59,645 bases of DNA from CAVVVS01 sp963751355 (GCA_963751355.1 CAVVVS010000124.1:1-59645), one strand, 5' to 3'. Shown: positions 16,057 to 26,007, counted from the stretch's first letter. Numbers and translations are program-made. Notes: generated by a model not told the origin, from the letters alone.

Positions 16057-17634
16057 TTATTTAGGTTCCATTGTTATTACAGGTAAAATCATTTCTTCAG
16101 TAGATATTCCTCCATGCTGAAACGTATCTTTGTAATAAGTAAGATACTTATGATAATCTGTCGGGTACACAAAGTAGTAATCTTCTTTTGCGATAATATA
16201 ATTTATTGTTACACCGCGTTTGGGTAGTTTATACTCTTCAGGATTTTTTATATATATAGCATGTTTATCGTCAACTTTTAAATTTCTGCCGTACTTAAAT
16301 CTTAAGTTAGATGATGCTTCGCGGTCGCCTAAAACCTTTGCACCTCTTAACGAACGAACGCTGCCGTGATCGGTAGTGATAACAATTTTAACATGCTTCA
16401 GTTTTGACAAAGCCTTTAAAGTTGAAAATAATGAAGAATACCTGAACCAGGTTTCAGTAAGTGAGCGGTAAGCAGGTTCATCGGGAGCAATTTCTTTTAA
16501 CAGCTCGGAATCCGATCTTCCATGGGCAATCATATCCAAAAAATTGACAACTACTGCAGTAAAATGAGTATTTTGGTAAGAGAGAATATTTTGTTCAAAA
16601 TTTCGTCCAACCTCAGGATCTATAATTTTAATATATTTCAAGTCGTTGCGTAATTTTATTCTTTTTCTGTTCAGCAACAATTGAAGCAGTTCCTTTTCAT
16701 ACTTATTCATACTTTTTTCATCATCATTTCCACTTTGCCATAAATCCGGATAATATTTTTCAATCTCGGATGGAAATAATCCGCTGAATAATGAATTACG
16801 TGCATATGGAGTTGCCGTAGGCAGAATGGAATAATAATATTCTTTTTCAATCTTGAAATATTCATTCAAATATTTTTCCATGATCGACCACTGATCAATT
16901 CTTAGACAGTCAATAACAAAATAAAATACCGAAGTTTTATCGTCTTCCAAATGAGGTAGTACATATTTAGATGTTATTTCGGGAGTTAATTTCGGAGTAT
17001 CTGCTTCTCCCATGGATGATAGCCATTTTTTGTAATTATTTTCTATAAATTTTGAAAATTCCTTATTAGCTTCCCTCTTTTGTTCATACAAAGATTGTCG
17101 CAATCCGATTTCAGGATGGGTATCCAGTTCTATATCCCAATTTATTAATTTTAGGTTGATATCAATCCATTCATCAAAATCCAGATTATTCATTAATGCC
17201 CTGGAAATAGAATTAAAGTCAACTAAATAATCTTTCGCGGCATATTGTCCGGAAATTTTCTTCCCTTCAAGTATTTTTTTACAAACCAGCAAAACCTGAC
17301 TTGGATTTACGGGCTTAGTTAAATAATCATCAATTTTCCCCCCAATGGCTTCATTCATTAAGGATTCTTCTTCATTTTTTGTTATCATAACAACCGGTAT
17401 GGAAGAATTTATTTCCTTAATTTGAGCAAGGGTCTCTAGTCCACCCATGCCTGCCATCATTTCATCCAAAAAGATTAAATCATAATTTTTCTCTTTAACA
17501 GATGAGATTGCATCTTCACCGTTTGTCGCCGTATCTACTTCATAACCTTTCTCAGCAAGAAATATTACATGCGACCTTAGTAATTCAATTTCGTCATCTA
17601 CCCAGAGTATGCTGCCTATTTTCATATTATCCAT
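16057..17634 (-). CDS. porX: T9SS response regulator PorX (receiver plus PglZ domain)
   Basis: A 525-residue two-component regulator. Residues 8-120 form a CheY-like receiver with the acidic pair in WVDDE, phosphoacceptor D57 in LIFLDEMM, and K107 in LTKPVN. A helical linker (about 120-225) follows, then a PglZ/alkaline-phosphatase-superfamily domain with metal-ligand candidates D242 (FYFVIDCLRID), T273/T275 (LPTATPYARN) and the late TTDHGS. PorX controls T9SS gene expression in Bacteroidota and its PglZ domain has been reported as a zinc-dependent oligonucleotide phosphodiesterase. It sits 53 nt after sprA and 2 nt before tsaE. A PorY-like kinase is not in the window. Confidence 0.95.
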   Translation of the reverse strand: MDNMKIGSILWVDDEIELLRSHVIFLAEKGYEVDTATNGEDAISSVKEKNYDLIFLDEMMAGMGGLETLAQIKEINSSIPVVMITKNEEESLMNEAIGGKIDDYLTKPVNPSQVLLVCKKILEGKKISGQYAAKDYLVDFNSISRALMNNLDFDEWIDINLKLINWDIELDTHPEIGLRQSLYEQKREANKEFSKFIENNYKKWLSSMGEADTPKLTPEITSKYVLPHLEDDKTSVFYFVIDCLRIDQWSIMEKYLNEYFKIEKEYYYSILPTATPYARNSLFSGLFPSEIEKYYPDLWQSGNDDEKSMNKYEKELLQLLLNRKRIKLRNDLKYIKIIDPEVGRNFEQNILSYQNTHFTAVVVNFLDMIAHGRSDSELLKEIAPDEPAYRSLTETWFRYSSLFSTLKALSKLKHVKIVITTDHGSVRSLRGAKVLGDREASSNLRFKYGRNLKVDDKHAIYIKNPEEYKLPKRGVTINYIIAKEDYYFVYPTDYHKYLTYYKDTFQHGGISTEEMILPVITMEPK

Positions 17635-17687
17635 TTATTATAAATTATTAAAAATTAGTTACATCATAATATAACCAATATTCAACT

Positions 17688-20600
17688 TTACTGTATTGAT
17701 ATATGTACGTCCAAGCCGGCTTCGTTCGTGGAAGTCGGAGGAATCCTGGAAGCTCCCACAGGTTGTACGGAAGAACGCTGATAGAATATGGAAAGAGTAA
17801 CTTTTGAACTAATTGTATATTTTATTCTAGGTTCAAGAGAAACCCTATTGGAGCCATCCTGCGGGGTTCCGCTCTCTTTAAAGTTTGTCATATCATAAAT
17901 TATAGTAGTGTTAGTTGTATTGGTATATGACAAACTGAACTCAATATCATTTTTCAATGATATACCGAATAAAGGTAATTCGAAACCTGACTTAGAATAG
18001 CCGGCAGTTATTCCGATGTTCCGGGTATAAGATTCAGTGATGTTTTTAGTTGATATACCAAGATTATAACCGGATGTTGTTGAATACTTGATGCTGCTAT
18101 TCAAGTTTCCGTCCCATAGTTTTTTGAATGTGAAATTTAATCCGATTAACGGAGAAAATCCGTAGTCAATTCTTTGTGTTTGAACCAACTTTGTTCCGTC
18201 AGGCGTTAAACTCCATCCTTCCGAGTAGTTTGAGGTGTATGCATGTTCCATAGAAACCCTTTCAGCAAAGCTTTTGAATAATGGTAATTTCTCCAATCCA
18301 TCCCATGATATCCTATAATTTAAACGTGGGATATAGTTTGCCACATTTTTCAGAAATCCTATCTTTGAAAGCCATGGCAAGGTTTCAAACCCCTGGACGA
18401 AAGCATTCGATAAGTTTTGTGCCTGGTTTTTTGAATTCGGATCATAAAGATCATGTACCTTCTTAATTCCACTTTTAAGAGAGCTTAAAAACAGGAACGG
18501 AGGCAGTGAGAAAAACGATCTGCTTAGCGTTCCCGTAGATGATATATTACTAATACTGGTATTTCCGTTCATATCCGTTTGCAGGGTAGTTGACTTATTT
18601 ATGGACCAAGCTACTTTCCAGGACAGGTTAATTTTTGCACCATCCCATAATGGCTTCGAGGTACTGAAATCGAGATTATTTTTTTGAGAAAAAACATCTT
18701 GAAAACTGCCTGTCGGATTTGGGGCTCTCGGACCGGCCTGGGAGCTCAGGCCTAACATGAACAACCGTGAGGGACCAGCATCATGATTATATTTTAATCC
18801 CCAGAAATTAGAAAACCCGGTGCCCCCGCTTGCCAATCCCGACTTTGATAAGCTATTATTGTTTGAAAAGTTTGCAGAAATTTGGTCGTAATCGAAGAAC
18901 AAAGTTTTTATGACAGATTTCAAGAACAAAACTGCATTCCTCAAAACATGTTTTTTCGGCTGTAAACTTCCGGCTAGAGAATCAGCTTTAGTCAAAGTAT
19001 CTTTAACAGATAGTCTTGCAGTATCAATTGCAGCTTTGGACCCCGGTTGTATCTCATTACCTGTAGGGGGATTCTGCTGTTCGAAACGACTTGTATTTCT
19101 TCCCTGGTTAGGCACTCTAGAATTCAAAGTTCTTCCGGCTCCGTTTTCATTATCATTGCTTTCCTGGAACAACGGTTCAAACAATGATTTCAGTCTCAAA
19201 GTTAAATTCACCCTTGAAGAATTTGAAAATCCAGCGCTTCGACCTAAATCTTTTTGGCTGAAATTATTTTGCCATTGATAAGATGCGTTGTAACTTGCAC
19301 CGAGTGTAAAATACTTATTGAGGTTCCAAAAAGAAGGTATTTTCGGAGACGTTCTAACATCCACTGATTGCTGATAACGGTATGGTCTGCCGAAAAATGC
19401 CCCTTTAAAAATATCTCTCCAAATTGCACTTTCACGTCTTTGTACTCCGCTGGTATCGGTTTCTAAATATGCTAAAGAATTATTGATACTTGCATTATAT
19501 GCAGTAGATACATTCAGCAAACCGCCTTCTGTTAACTTCCAATTCAAACTAAAATTACGTGTGGTAACAAAATCCCTGGAAACAGACGCAGTTGAAGGAG
19601 AAATACCCTGGGCTCGATTTATATTTGTATTTCTGTTACGCCTGGCAGTAAGGTTGAACGAAATGCTTTGCGGTGTAAAAAATATTTTTTCGTTTCTATA
19701 ATCAGACAATAGACCAAATATAGAACCAATTACAGGGATATTTATTGGGTAAAAATAGTAATCCTGACTCAGATTTAGTCCATAGCTCATATTTGCATTC
19801 CAAACCCAGGATTTATTAGCTAAAACTGTAGGGCTTCTGCTAAAGGTTTTATTATAATTAAATGCATAGGTTAAAGCATTAAATGTATCGCGTATCAACC
19901 AAAAAGATGTGGGTATTTTAAGTTTAATGCTAGAGGCAGACAAACTGTTCGAAACATTAACAGTCTGAGATTCCGAAATTATTTGTGCCCCTGTTTTCTT
20001 ATTTGGGCTGCTCGTCCTAATCCTGCTGGTATCTGTCTGCACTTCATCGGCTAATTTTGCTGCTTCAGCAACTTTGACATCAGTACCGGGAAGATACAAA
20101 GGTTTACCGACGGATTCCGTGTGAGAAAAATTTAAACTTAGATTACTTCCGGGAGTCTTAAAAGGCAGAAGCTTTAATATATCCATATTGGTAGAAAAGC
20201 TCCAATTTCGCGAGTTTACTCTAGAGCCGAATCTATCAGAAAGTTTATGGAAATATGGATCCCTTTGACTCATGTTAAAATTAATGTTCATTAAATCGGC
20301 TAATTTTAAACTAGTTGAAAAGCTATATGCCCATCCTTTATTATTATCGGCGCCGATTACCCTGAGTTCGTTTACCCAAACGTCTCCCGATACAGGTCCT
20401 ATATTATTGGGATTTGGCGTGTTGTATATTCCTACTGTAAGAAACTTAACCGATGTAAGCGTGGGATTACCTTTAACCGCATAAAAATGACCTGGGTCGC
20501 CGGGAACAGGGATTCGTCTTACGATATTTACAGAATCCCTATTCTGTTTAATAGCTGTTAACTCACTGAATTTTATTGCAACATCATTCCATCCCGGTCG

Positions 20601-23600
20601 AATAGGCTGTCTGTACTCATAATAGTTATCTGGATCGGAACCGAACCTGAAAAAAACTTCCGACGAATAATTATTTGGATCGTTGGAAGAAATTGAACCG
20701 GAACCGGTATTTTCATCTCCGTGAATAAAAAGCTTCATTTGGCTGTAATTAAATACGTCCAGAGGTCGTGACAAATATTTAATTGCCTCCCTGGATGAAT
20801 CATCGGGCAAATCATGAACAATTAAATCAAGAGATTGCTCATTATGATAAACAACTTCGTTAGGTTTTGTTTTATCTCTTTGGCGACTAACTCCGGGCGG
20901 ACTATAATAATTTGGATTGTCTTCATAGTTTATTACGGATACGGACATTATTGAATCTTTCGGAAGTGCCTTTTGCCATTGATTCCCGACTAGGTTAATT
21001 TCAGCAAATCTCAAATGTACTTGGTTGCTTACTCCTGTAGTGAACATTCTTACATACTCCACATCCGACAATGACGGTCGCCCAACTGTCAATGAAGTAT
21101 CTTTTAAGGGGACACGCATTAAATACCAGCCCTCATTACCGCCGGTACCGGCAATAAAGGGATTATTGGCTGTATCCAGGGGGACTTTGTATCTGAAATA
21201 ACTATTTACCAGATCAACATTTCCGTTTCCGTTAAGATCTTCCGTGTCGGGTATTCTGCCTAAATCGGTAGAAACGGCATTTCCTTCTACCCCGTTTATA
21301 TAATAATAATCCATTGGATTAACCTGACTTCCGTAATTACCCGAAAACTTAAAATCGTCTCCGCTGGGATCAGCTTTTTTGCTGTTGAACTTAGCTCGTT
21401 CCTGAGAATCATCCAAGCCATCAATACCAACATCTTCCCCCGGATCAATTACTCCGTTCCTCGGTGGTTTATCTTCCGTATTTAGTTCTTTATTCGGAAT
21501 AACATCTTCACTTATTCTACCAAGATCAATATATATATAAGAATTAGGCGGTGCCTGAACTTTATGAACCCAAAATTCCAGGTATTCAACGTTCTGTTCT
21601 ACCAGGTTATTAGCGGTTGAAGAAAGAAGCTTCATCATTCCACCCCAGGTTTTTGTAGGATCTGATAGCTTAGGGGTATAATTATAAGTACCCGGTGAGT
21701 CCGGCATAAATACATAATCCAAAACCGGTACCTGCTGATCGGCTTTTGCTACTTGCTTTCTATTTCCCCATATTTGACTTACCAAAACATTTGAAGGCGT
21801 GATAGAAAACCAAAAACTTTTAGCCTTATAATCCATCATTTGTTTGTAAGTTAATCCGGCTAACGCAGGTATTTTATCGGGGGCACTTAAATCTTTCCAC
21901 TGTGTATAAGAAATACCGATTGGAATAATAGTCTTCGCACCTTCAAAATCATCAATATATGCAATGCTCTCCCCTTTGTCATCCGGTATTGTACTTTTTA
22001 ACGTGTTGGGATCTGGATTCATGTATGCGACTTCGCCGGATAATGAGAAATTCGACATTTCCTTTGTGGAAATAATATTATCTAAAGCAGTTGTTAAAAA
22101 CGGTAAGTCGCCGCCGGTTTTAAAATCTACGCCGTAAATCGTATTGCTCAAAGGTTCTTCGCCTATTCTTACCTTATCACTCAATGTCTGCTGGTTCAAA
22201 TTTAAGATTGAGAACCCAAGTTTTGTTTTATCAGATATGTCGAACATTCCCCTAGCACCCAACAGCGTCTTCGAAGCAAGCTGGAAAAGATCATTTTGTT
22301 CATAAGTAATTTTCAGATCGGCACCGGGAACTAATGCTGCATCGTTTCGTATAGTTAACTGTCCGGTATTATAATCAACAACGTAATCAACACCCTGAGT
22401 TAATTGTCTTCCGTTCAGTAATACTTTCGCTGAGTTCTGTACAACATTAAATCCTAACTGGTAAACAGAACTAGCCTCACCCGAGAATTTGCCTGTTATA
22501 TCCCATCTGTCACGAAGTTTAGCCTGCTGTGCGTAGGTTTGGGTTGTATCATAAACAGCTTGATAACTAAGCGAATCCGGAATGTCTCCTGGTAAATTTT
22601 TCCCGAACGGCTCCAAAGTGGGGAAAATAATTTCACCGGTAGAAGGCAGAACAGTAAATCCAGGGCGCCAGTCAAATTTATCATCAGGTTCGGCATTACC
22701 GCTGGAGTTATAATTATCCAATCCAAAGGCATGTAAAAGTTTAACCGTACCTTTTGTAGTCGGTAAATCGGGAACAGGATCCTGCCCCGGAATTTCATAT
22801 TTAATCTGCAGTTCAAACCCGTCTTGTTTTATATTACTTGCATTCAACGGATAAATATTTTTAAGAAGTAATTTCCAAGCTGTTTTATATTGGGGGCGTA
22901 AGTTTGCAGGCTTAACAAGTTTCAGTACTAGTTTTTTAGATGTGTCGACATTTGTACTGTTCAAAAAATCACCGTAATAAAGATCATCCGAAGGACCGGG
23001 ATCCACATTTTGAACACGATAAGCAACCGCAATTATATCCTGATCCTGGACAGGTGAGTTGAATGTTATATATCCCGTTTCTGGATGCAAAATATAATCC
23101 ACACCTTCAGTAAGCATTACAAATCGTCCCGTTTCCAATTCACCCTGCCCGTTACCGCTTGTATCCTGCCGGAAAGAATCATTATAAGGAGGATCATTTG
23201 CTTGCCTTGGAGACAAATTAATATAAGCGTTTGCATACCTTTCTTTAAATGGATCATTGTTCTGATTGTTAACAGATTTCCATACCTGTATATCTACAAT
23301 CTTATATCTTCCATCAGTTTCGGGAACTGCTTTGCCGTAATATTTGTAAAAAAGGTTTAAAGATGGCTTGGTACTGGCATAGGTTGTATCCAAAAAGTAA
23401 TTGTTTCTAGAGTAATTCCATGCTCTTACATGAAACTCCTGTGAAGTAGTACCTCCGTTTACTTGTACTTCTTTAGTTTGCCCTTTTTTCTGGCTAGCCA
23501 ATGTTGTTAGAGTGAATGGTCCTAATTTAAAATTTGCTTTTACTCCGAAGAGTGCTTCTCCTCCACCCACTAAAGGAGATGTTTGAAGGGAAACATTACC

Positions 23601-24701
23601 GGCTTCGATGCTTTGTACTATCTCATCTTCATAACCGGTATATTTTATTTTTAATTGATTTTGATACTCAAATGTTCTTTCGGTATTCCAATCGGCGCTA
23701 ATATTAAGTTTGTCGCCGATGGTACCATTAACGTTAATTTGAACAGTTTGTCTAAAATCAGGTTCATTTCTCGTATTCCCCAAACGCGAAGTGGTAATGC
23801 CTTGTGTAGTTTCGCTCCTCCATGCTCCGTGAATATCAACTGCGCCGCCGATTCTTAAACTAATTTTAGGCTTACCAAAAATACTTAATACTCCAACGCT
23901 CGGAAGCGGGATTTCAAAATCGGTAATATTTTTGATTAGGTTTCCAAGATCATTTTTATTACCGAGATAGACGTAATTATCCCCTATTCCATGCCAAATT
24001 TTTTGTTGGTTATTAGCGAGCATTAATTTGATGTACTGTTCCAGTGGTAACCTAAGGAGAATTTTTGTCTCCTGACCTGCTACATACTGCTTCACTTCAA
24101 CATATTTCCCCGTAGAATCGATTTGCACCGACCGGTTCATTAAATTAGAGGCGGGATAAGCAAAAAAGTTAGATTGTCTTCCCATACTCAATTTTACATA
24201 GGGGGTATCATGTCTCTGGTATTTAAAATATTTTAAACGCGCAGTAGAATCAATTGCCGCTGAATCAATTTTTGTAGTATCCCTATGTATCTTGGCTGTA
24301 TCCCCTATAGTAGCGGCAAGGGAATCCCTTACCCTTTTAAGGGAATCGGCTCTGAGTGAATCAATTTTGAGAGAATCGGCTCTGAGTGAATCAATTTTGG
24401 ATTTACCGGTATCCTTAGCTGAGCTTACCGTGTATAAATATAAATTCTGACCGGCAAATTTAGAATCGGTATTGGGATTTTTATTTTTGTCGTTGCCGCT
24501 GCTATGAGTGATTAAATCAACGTTGATGTTATTAGCACCCGGTTGTTTATTAAGGAGTATTCCACCAACCACATAAGAACGATTAATTTGAGAAGACGGT
24601 TGTGTACGGAATCCGATATTAATTCCCGCATAAAATAAAATGTAGGCTACTAAGGAAATGCGGAGAATATCCCAAATCAGATTTTTTACTTTATGTAAAA
24701 T
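17688..24701 (-). CDS. sprA: T9SS outer-membrane translocon SprA/Sov, probable AUU start
   Basis: About 2337 residues, close to SprA/Sov of Flavobacterium and Porphyromonas, which form the very large T9SS outer-membrane barrel. The body alternates globular segments (VDYILHPETGYITF, VDYVVDYNTGQLTI) with many amphipathic strands and ends in a barrel strand (AGLDVHISIQ). Near residues 101-150 lies a Ser/Asp/Leu repeat (DSLRADSLKIDSL). The first usual start codon (GTG 24572) leaves no signal peptide. The same frame upstream encodes KVKNLIWDILRISLVAYILF, a clear export signal, before a TAA at 24713-24711, with no ATG/GTG/TTG. ATT 24701, six nt after AAGGA, is the best start. It heads the operon with porX. 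The conservative alternative is 17688..24572. Confidence 0.93.
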   Translation of the reverse strand: MLHKVKNLIWDILRISLVAYILFYAGINIGFRTQPSSQINRSYVVGGILLNKQPGANNINVDLITHSSGNDKNKNPNTDSKFAGQNLYLYTVSSAKDTGKSKIDSLRADSLKIDSLRADSLKRVRDSLAATIGDTAKIHRDTTKIDSAAIDSTARLKYFKYQRHDTPYVKLSMGRQSNFFAYPASNLMNRSVQIDSTGKYVEVKQYVAGQETKILLRLPLEQYIKLMLANNQQKIWHGIGDNYVYLGNKNDLGNLIKNITDFEIPLPSVGVLSIFGKPKISLRIGGAVDIHGAWRSETTQGITTSRLGNTRNEPDFRQTVQINVNGTIGDKLNISADWNTERTFEYQNQLKIKYTGYEDEIVQSIEAGNVSLQTSPLVGGGEALFGVKANFKLGPFTLTTLASQKKGQTKEVQVNGGTTSQEFHVRAWNYSRNNYFLDTTYASTKPSLNLFYKYYGKAVPETDGRYKIVDIQVWKSVNNQNNDPFKERYANAYINLSPRQANDPPYNDSFRQDTSGNGQGELETGRFVMLTEGVDYILHPETGYITFNSPVQDQDIIAVAYRVQNVDPGPSDDLYYGDFLNSTNVDTSKKLVLKLVKPANLRPQYKTAWKLLLKNIYPLNASNIKQDGFELQIKYEIPGQDPVPDLPTTKGTVKLLHAFGLDNYNSSGNAEPDDKFDWRPGFTVLPSTGEIIFPTLEPFGKNLPGDIPDSLSYQAVYDTTQTYAQQAKLRDRWDITGKFSGEASSVYQLGFNVVQNSAKVLLNGRQLTQGVDYVVDYNTGQLTIRNDAALVPGADLKITYEQNDLFQLASKTLLGARGMFDISDKTKLGFSILNLNQQTLSDKVRIGEEPLSNTIYGVDFKTGGDLPFLTTALDNIISTKEMSNFSLSGEVAYMNPDPNTLKSTIPDDKGESIAYIDDFEGAKTIIPIGISYTQWKDLSAPDKIPALAGLTYKQMMDYKAKSFWFSITPSNVLVSQIWGNRKQVAKADQQVPVLDYVFMPDSPGTYNYTPKLSDPTKTWGGMMKLLSSTANNLVEQNVEYLEFWVHKVQAPPNSYIYIDLGRISEDVIPNKELNTEDKPPRNGVIDPGEDVGIDGLDDSQERAKFNSKKADPSGDDFKFSGNYGSQVNPMDYYYINGVEGNAVSTDLGRIPDTEDLNGNGNVDLVNSYFRYKVPLDTANNPFIAGTGGNEGWYLMRVPLKDTSLTVGRPSLSDVEYVRMFTTGVSNQVHLRFAEINLVGNQWQKALPKDSIMSVSVINYEDNPNYYSPPGVSRQRDKTKPNEVVYHNEQSLDLIVHDLPDDSSREAIKYLSRPLDVFNYSQMKLFIHGDENTGSGSISSNDPNNYSSEVFFRFGSDPDNYYEYRQPIRPGWNDVAIKFSELTAIKQNRDSVNIVRRIPVPGDPGHFYAVKGNPTLTSVKFLTVGIYNTPNPNNIGPVSGDVWVNELRVIGADNNKGWAYSFSTSLKLADLMNINFNMSQRDPYFHKLSDRFGSRVNSRNWSFSTNMDILKLLPFKTPGSNLSLNFSHTESVGKPLYLPGTDVKVAEAAKLADEVQTDTSRIRTSSPNKKTGAQIISESQTVNVSNSLSASSIKLKIPTSFWLIRDTFNALTYAFNYNKTFSRSPTVLANKSWVWNANMSYGLNLSQDYYFYPINIPVIGSIFGLLSDYRNEKIFFTPQSISFNLTARRNRNTNINRAQGISPSTASVSRDFVTTRNFSLNWKLTEGGLLNVSTAYNASINNSLAYLETDTSGVQRRESAIWRDIFKGAFFGRPYRYQQSVDVRTSPKIPSFWNLNKYFTLGASYNASYQWQNNFSQKDLGRSAGFSNSSRVNLTLRLKSLFEPLFQESNDNENGAGRTLNSRVPNQGRNTSRFEQQNPPTGNEIQPGSKAAIDTARLSVKDTLTKADSLAGSLQPKKHVLRNAVLFLKSVIKTLFFDYDQISANFSNNNSLSKSGLASGGTGFSNFWGLKYNHDAGPSRLFMLGLSSQAGPRAPNPTGSFQDVFSQKNNLDFSTSKPLWDGAKINLSWKVAWSINKSTTLQTDMNGNTSISNISSTGTLSRSFFSLPPFLFLSSLKSGIKKVHDLYDPNSKNQAQNLSNAFVQGFETLPWLSKIGFLKNVANYIPRLNYRISWDGLEKLPLFKSFAERVSMEHAYTSNYSEGWSLTPDGTKLVQTQRIDYGFSPLIGLNFTFKKLWDGNLNSSIKYSTTSGYNLGISTKNITESYTRNIGITAGYSKSGFELPLFGISLKNDIEFSLSYTNTTNTTIIYDMTNFKESGTPQDGSNRVSLEPRIKYTISSKVTLSIFYQRSSVQPVGASRIPPTSTNEAGLDVHISIQ
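24341..24398 (-). repeat. 30-bp tandem repeat within sprA
   Basis: Two near-identical copies beginning GAATCGGCTCTGAGTGAATC at 24343 and 24373 (period 30). They encode the DSLRADSLKI repeats of the SprA N-terminal region. In-frame length changes here would not disrupt the protein. Confidence 0.8.
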
Positions 24702-24711
24702 AAGGGTTCCT
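24702..24711 (-). promoter_or_regulatory. Ribosome binding site that decides the sprA start
   Basis: AAGGA on the minus strand, 6 nt before ATT 24701 and immediately after the in-frame TAA (24713-24711). No ribosome-binding-like sequence is seen before GTG 24572. Confidence 0.55.
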
Positions 24712-24968
24712 TACTGAGAATTTTTATAAAACATCCAAAAAGTATAAATACCCTATATTATCCTCCTTAATTATTTTGAGAACGTGGAAAAAATTAGATA
24801 ATAATATGTTTATATTCAATAACAATTAAGAGTATAAAAATTTAAATATAGGGTTAAATTTATAATTTTGGTCTGAATGAATTAAGGTAATTATTTTATC
24901 ACTAATAATTTATGGTATCATATCGACTTGATAAATTTCCATCAGCTCCAGCTGTTCGTAAAATGCTG

Positions 24969-25475
24969 CTAAAACGGAGTAAATTTTTGGATAATGTCCG
25001 AATTATTCGGATTTTTTTTTAATAACTCTTCCCTTTTACCTAATTCGAAATCACCAAAATCAAATCCCGGAGAAACTGTACATCCCACTAACGAAAAAGA
25101 ATCTTCATTTATTACTTCTGCACCGAACCAATGATTTTTCTCTATAACTGCTTGAATGACTTCTCCATTTTCTAAATTTTTTCCCAGGACAATTTCCGTA
25201 ATTTCATTTTCATTTTTAATGATATATAATTTTACCGGGCTGCCGTCATAAAAATGCCAAATCTCATCCGATTTTAATTTATGAAAAAACGACACTTTTG
25301 AACTCTCCAGTAAAAAATAAATTGACGTAGCAAAAACTCTTTGCCCATTATATCTTGACGGCAAATTTTGTTTTTCAATCGATTCATCTGCGCGATATGT
25401 TTCTTTAAAATATCCCCCTTCGGGATGTTTTTCGAGTCCTAATTTTTTTATGTAATATTCTGCTTTATTGTTCAA
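24969..25475 (-). CDS. DUF985 cupin-superfamily protein
   Basis: A 168-residue single-domain cupin. The DUF985 landmarks are present in order: EKHPEGGYFKETYR near the N-terminus, FFHKLKSDEIWHFYDGSPV, NHWFGAEV and GCTVSPGFDFGDFELG. The barrel likely binds a small ligand or sugar nucleotide; some relatives resemble epimerases, but no activity can be assigned. The start TTG 25475 matches the family N-terminus though no Shine-Dalgarno is apparent. It is co-directional with sprA with about 270 nt between, so probably a separate unit. Confidence 0.9.
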   Translation of the reverse strand: MNNKAEYYIKKLGLEKHPEGGYFKETYRADESIEKQNLPSRYNGQRVFATSIYFLLESSKVSFFHKLKSDEIWHFYDGSPVKLYIIKNENEITEIVLGKNLENGEVIQAVIEKNHWFGAEVINEDSFSLVGCTVSPGFDFGDFELGKREELLKKNPNNSDIIQKFTPF

Positions 25476-25994
25476 GATTTTTTTTTCTCACAAATTCAAA
25501 AAATTATAATTGGTTAAATTAACACATTATAATAAGAATCGAAAAAATAGAGATAATATTTTTTAATAAATTTTCTTTTGAGAAAGTATATCTAAAAAAA
25601 TCGTTTTCTGGATTGGATGTTAGATTCGGCTAAAAACTCAGTATCAATAAAATTACATTTATAAAAAGAATAATTTACCTTTTATGTTTTTTTCTAATCA
25701 TCATTTTTATAGGTCTTAAAATAGATTTAAGTCACTAAAGTAATGAAGTGCATTACTTTTTAGTTTCATTTCTGCAAATATTTTATTAAAATAACATTGA
25801 ACAAAAACAGGGGTTATTTAAGGGGGAAAGTTAAGGGCCATTGAGGATGAAATGTGCAAGATAATACCGAAAAATAAATTACATATCTATCACGCATCAA
25901 ACATACCGGGAAAATGTCTCTATATGTCGGTTTTAACTGATATTCCTTTTAATAATTTCCTTAATTTACCAAAATCCAAAACATGGAGGCAGAA
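25476..25994. other. About 520-bp divergent spacer upstream of citrate synthase 1
   Basis: It must hold promoters for the cupin gene (-) and citrate synthase (+). It contains a 23-bp hairpin/palindrome at 25737-25759 and a short frame at 25852-26007 overlapping the citrate synthase start, both listed separately. The rest is AT-rich without recognisable structure. Confidence 0.5.
25737..25759. promoter_or_regulatory. 9-bp-arm perfect palindrome between divergent genes
   Basis: AAAGTAATG, 5-nt AAGTG, CATTACTTT. It lies about 235 nt before the citrate synthase start and 260 nt before the cupin start. It is a possible operator or RNA hairpin; as a terminator it would have only a short T run. Confidence 0.4.
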
Positions 25995-26007
25995 ATGTCC
26001 GCATTAA
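25852..26007 (+). CDS. Possible 51-codon upstream ORF overlapping citrate synthase start
   Basis: ATG 25852 is preceded at 5 nt by GAGG and opens a 51-residue frame that runs through the citrate synthase Shine-Dalgarno and stops 10 nt inside that gene in another frame. The product has three Cys and no recognisable domain. It may be a leader peptide whose translation affects gltA initiation, or a chance frame. Low confidence. Confidence 0.25.
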   Translation: MCKIIPKNKLHIYHASNIPGKCLYMSVLTDIPFNNFLNLPKSKTWRQKCPH

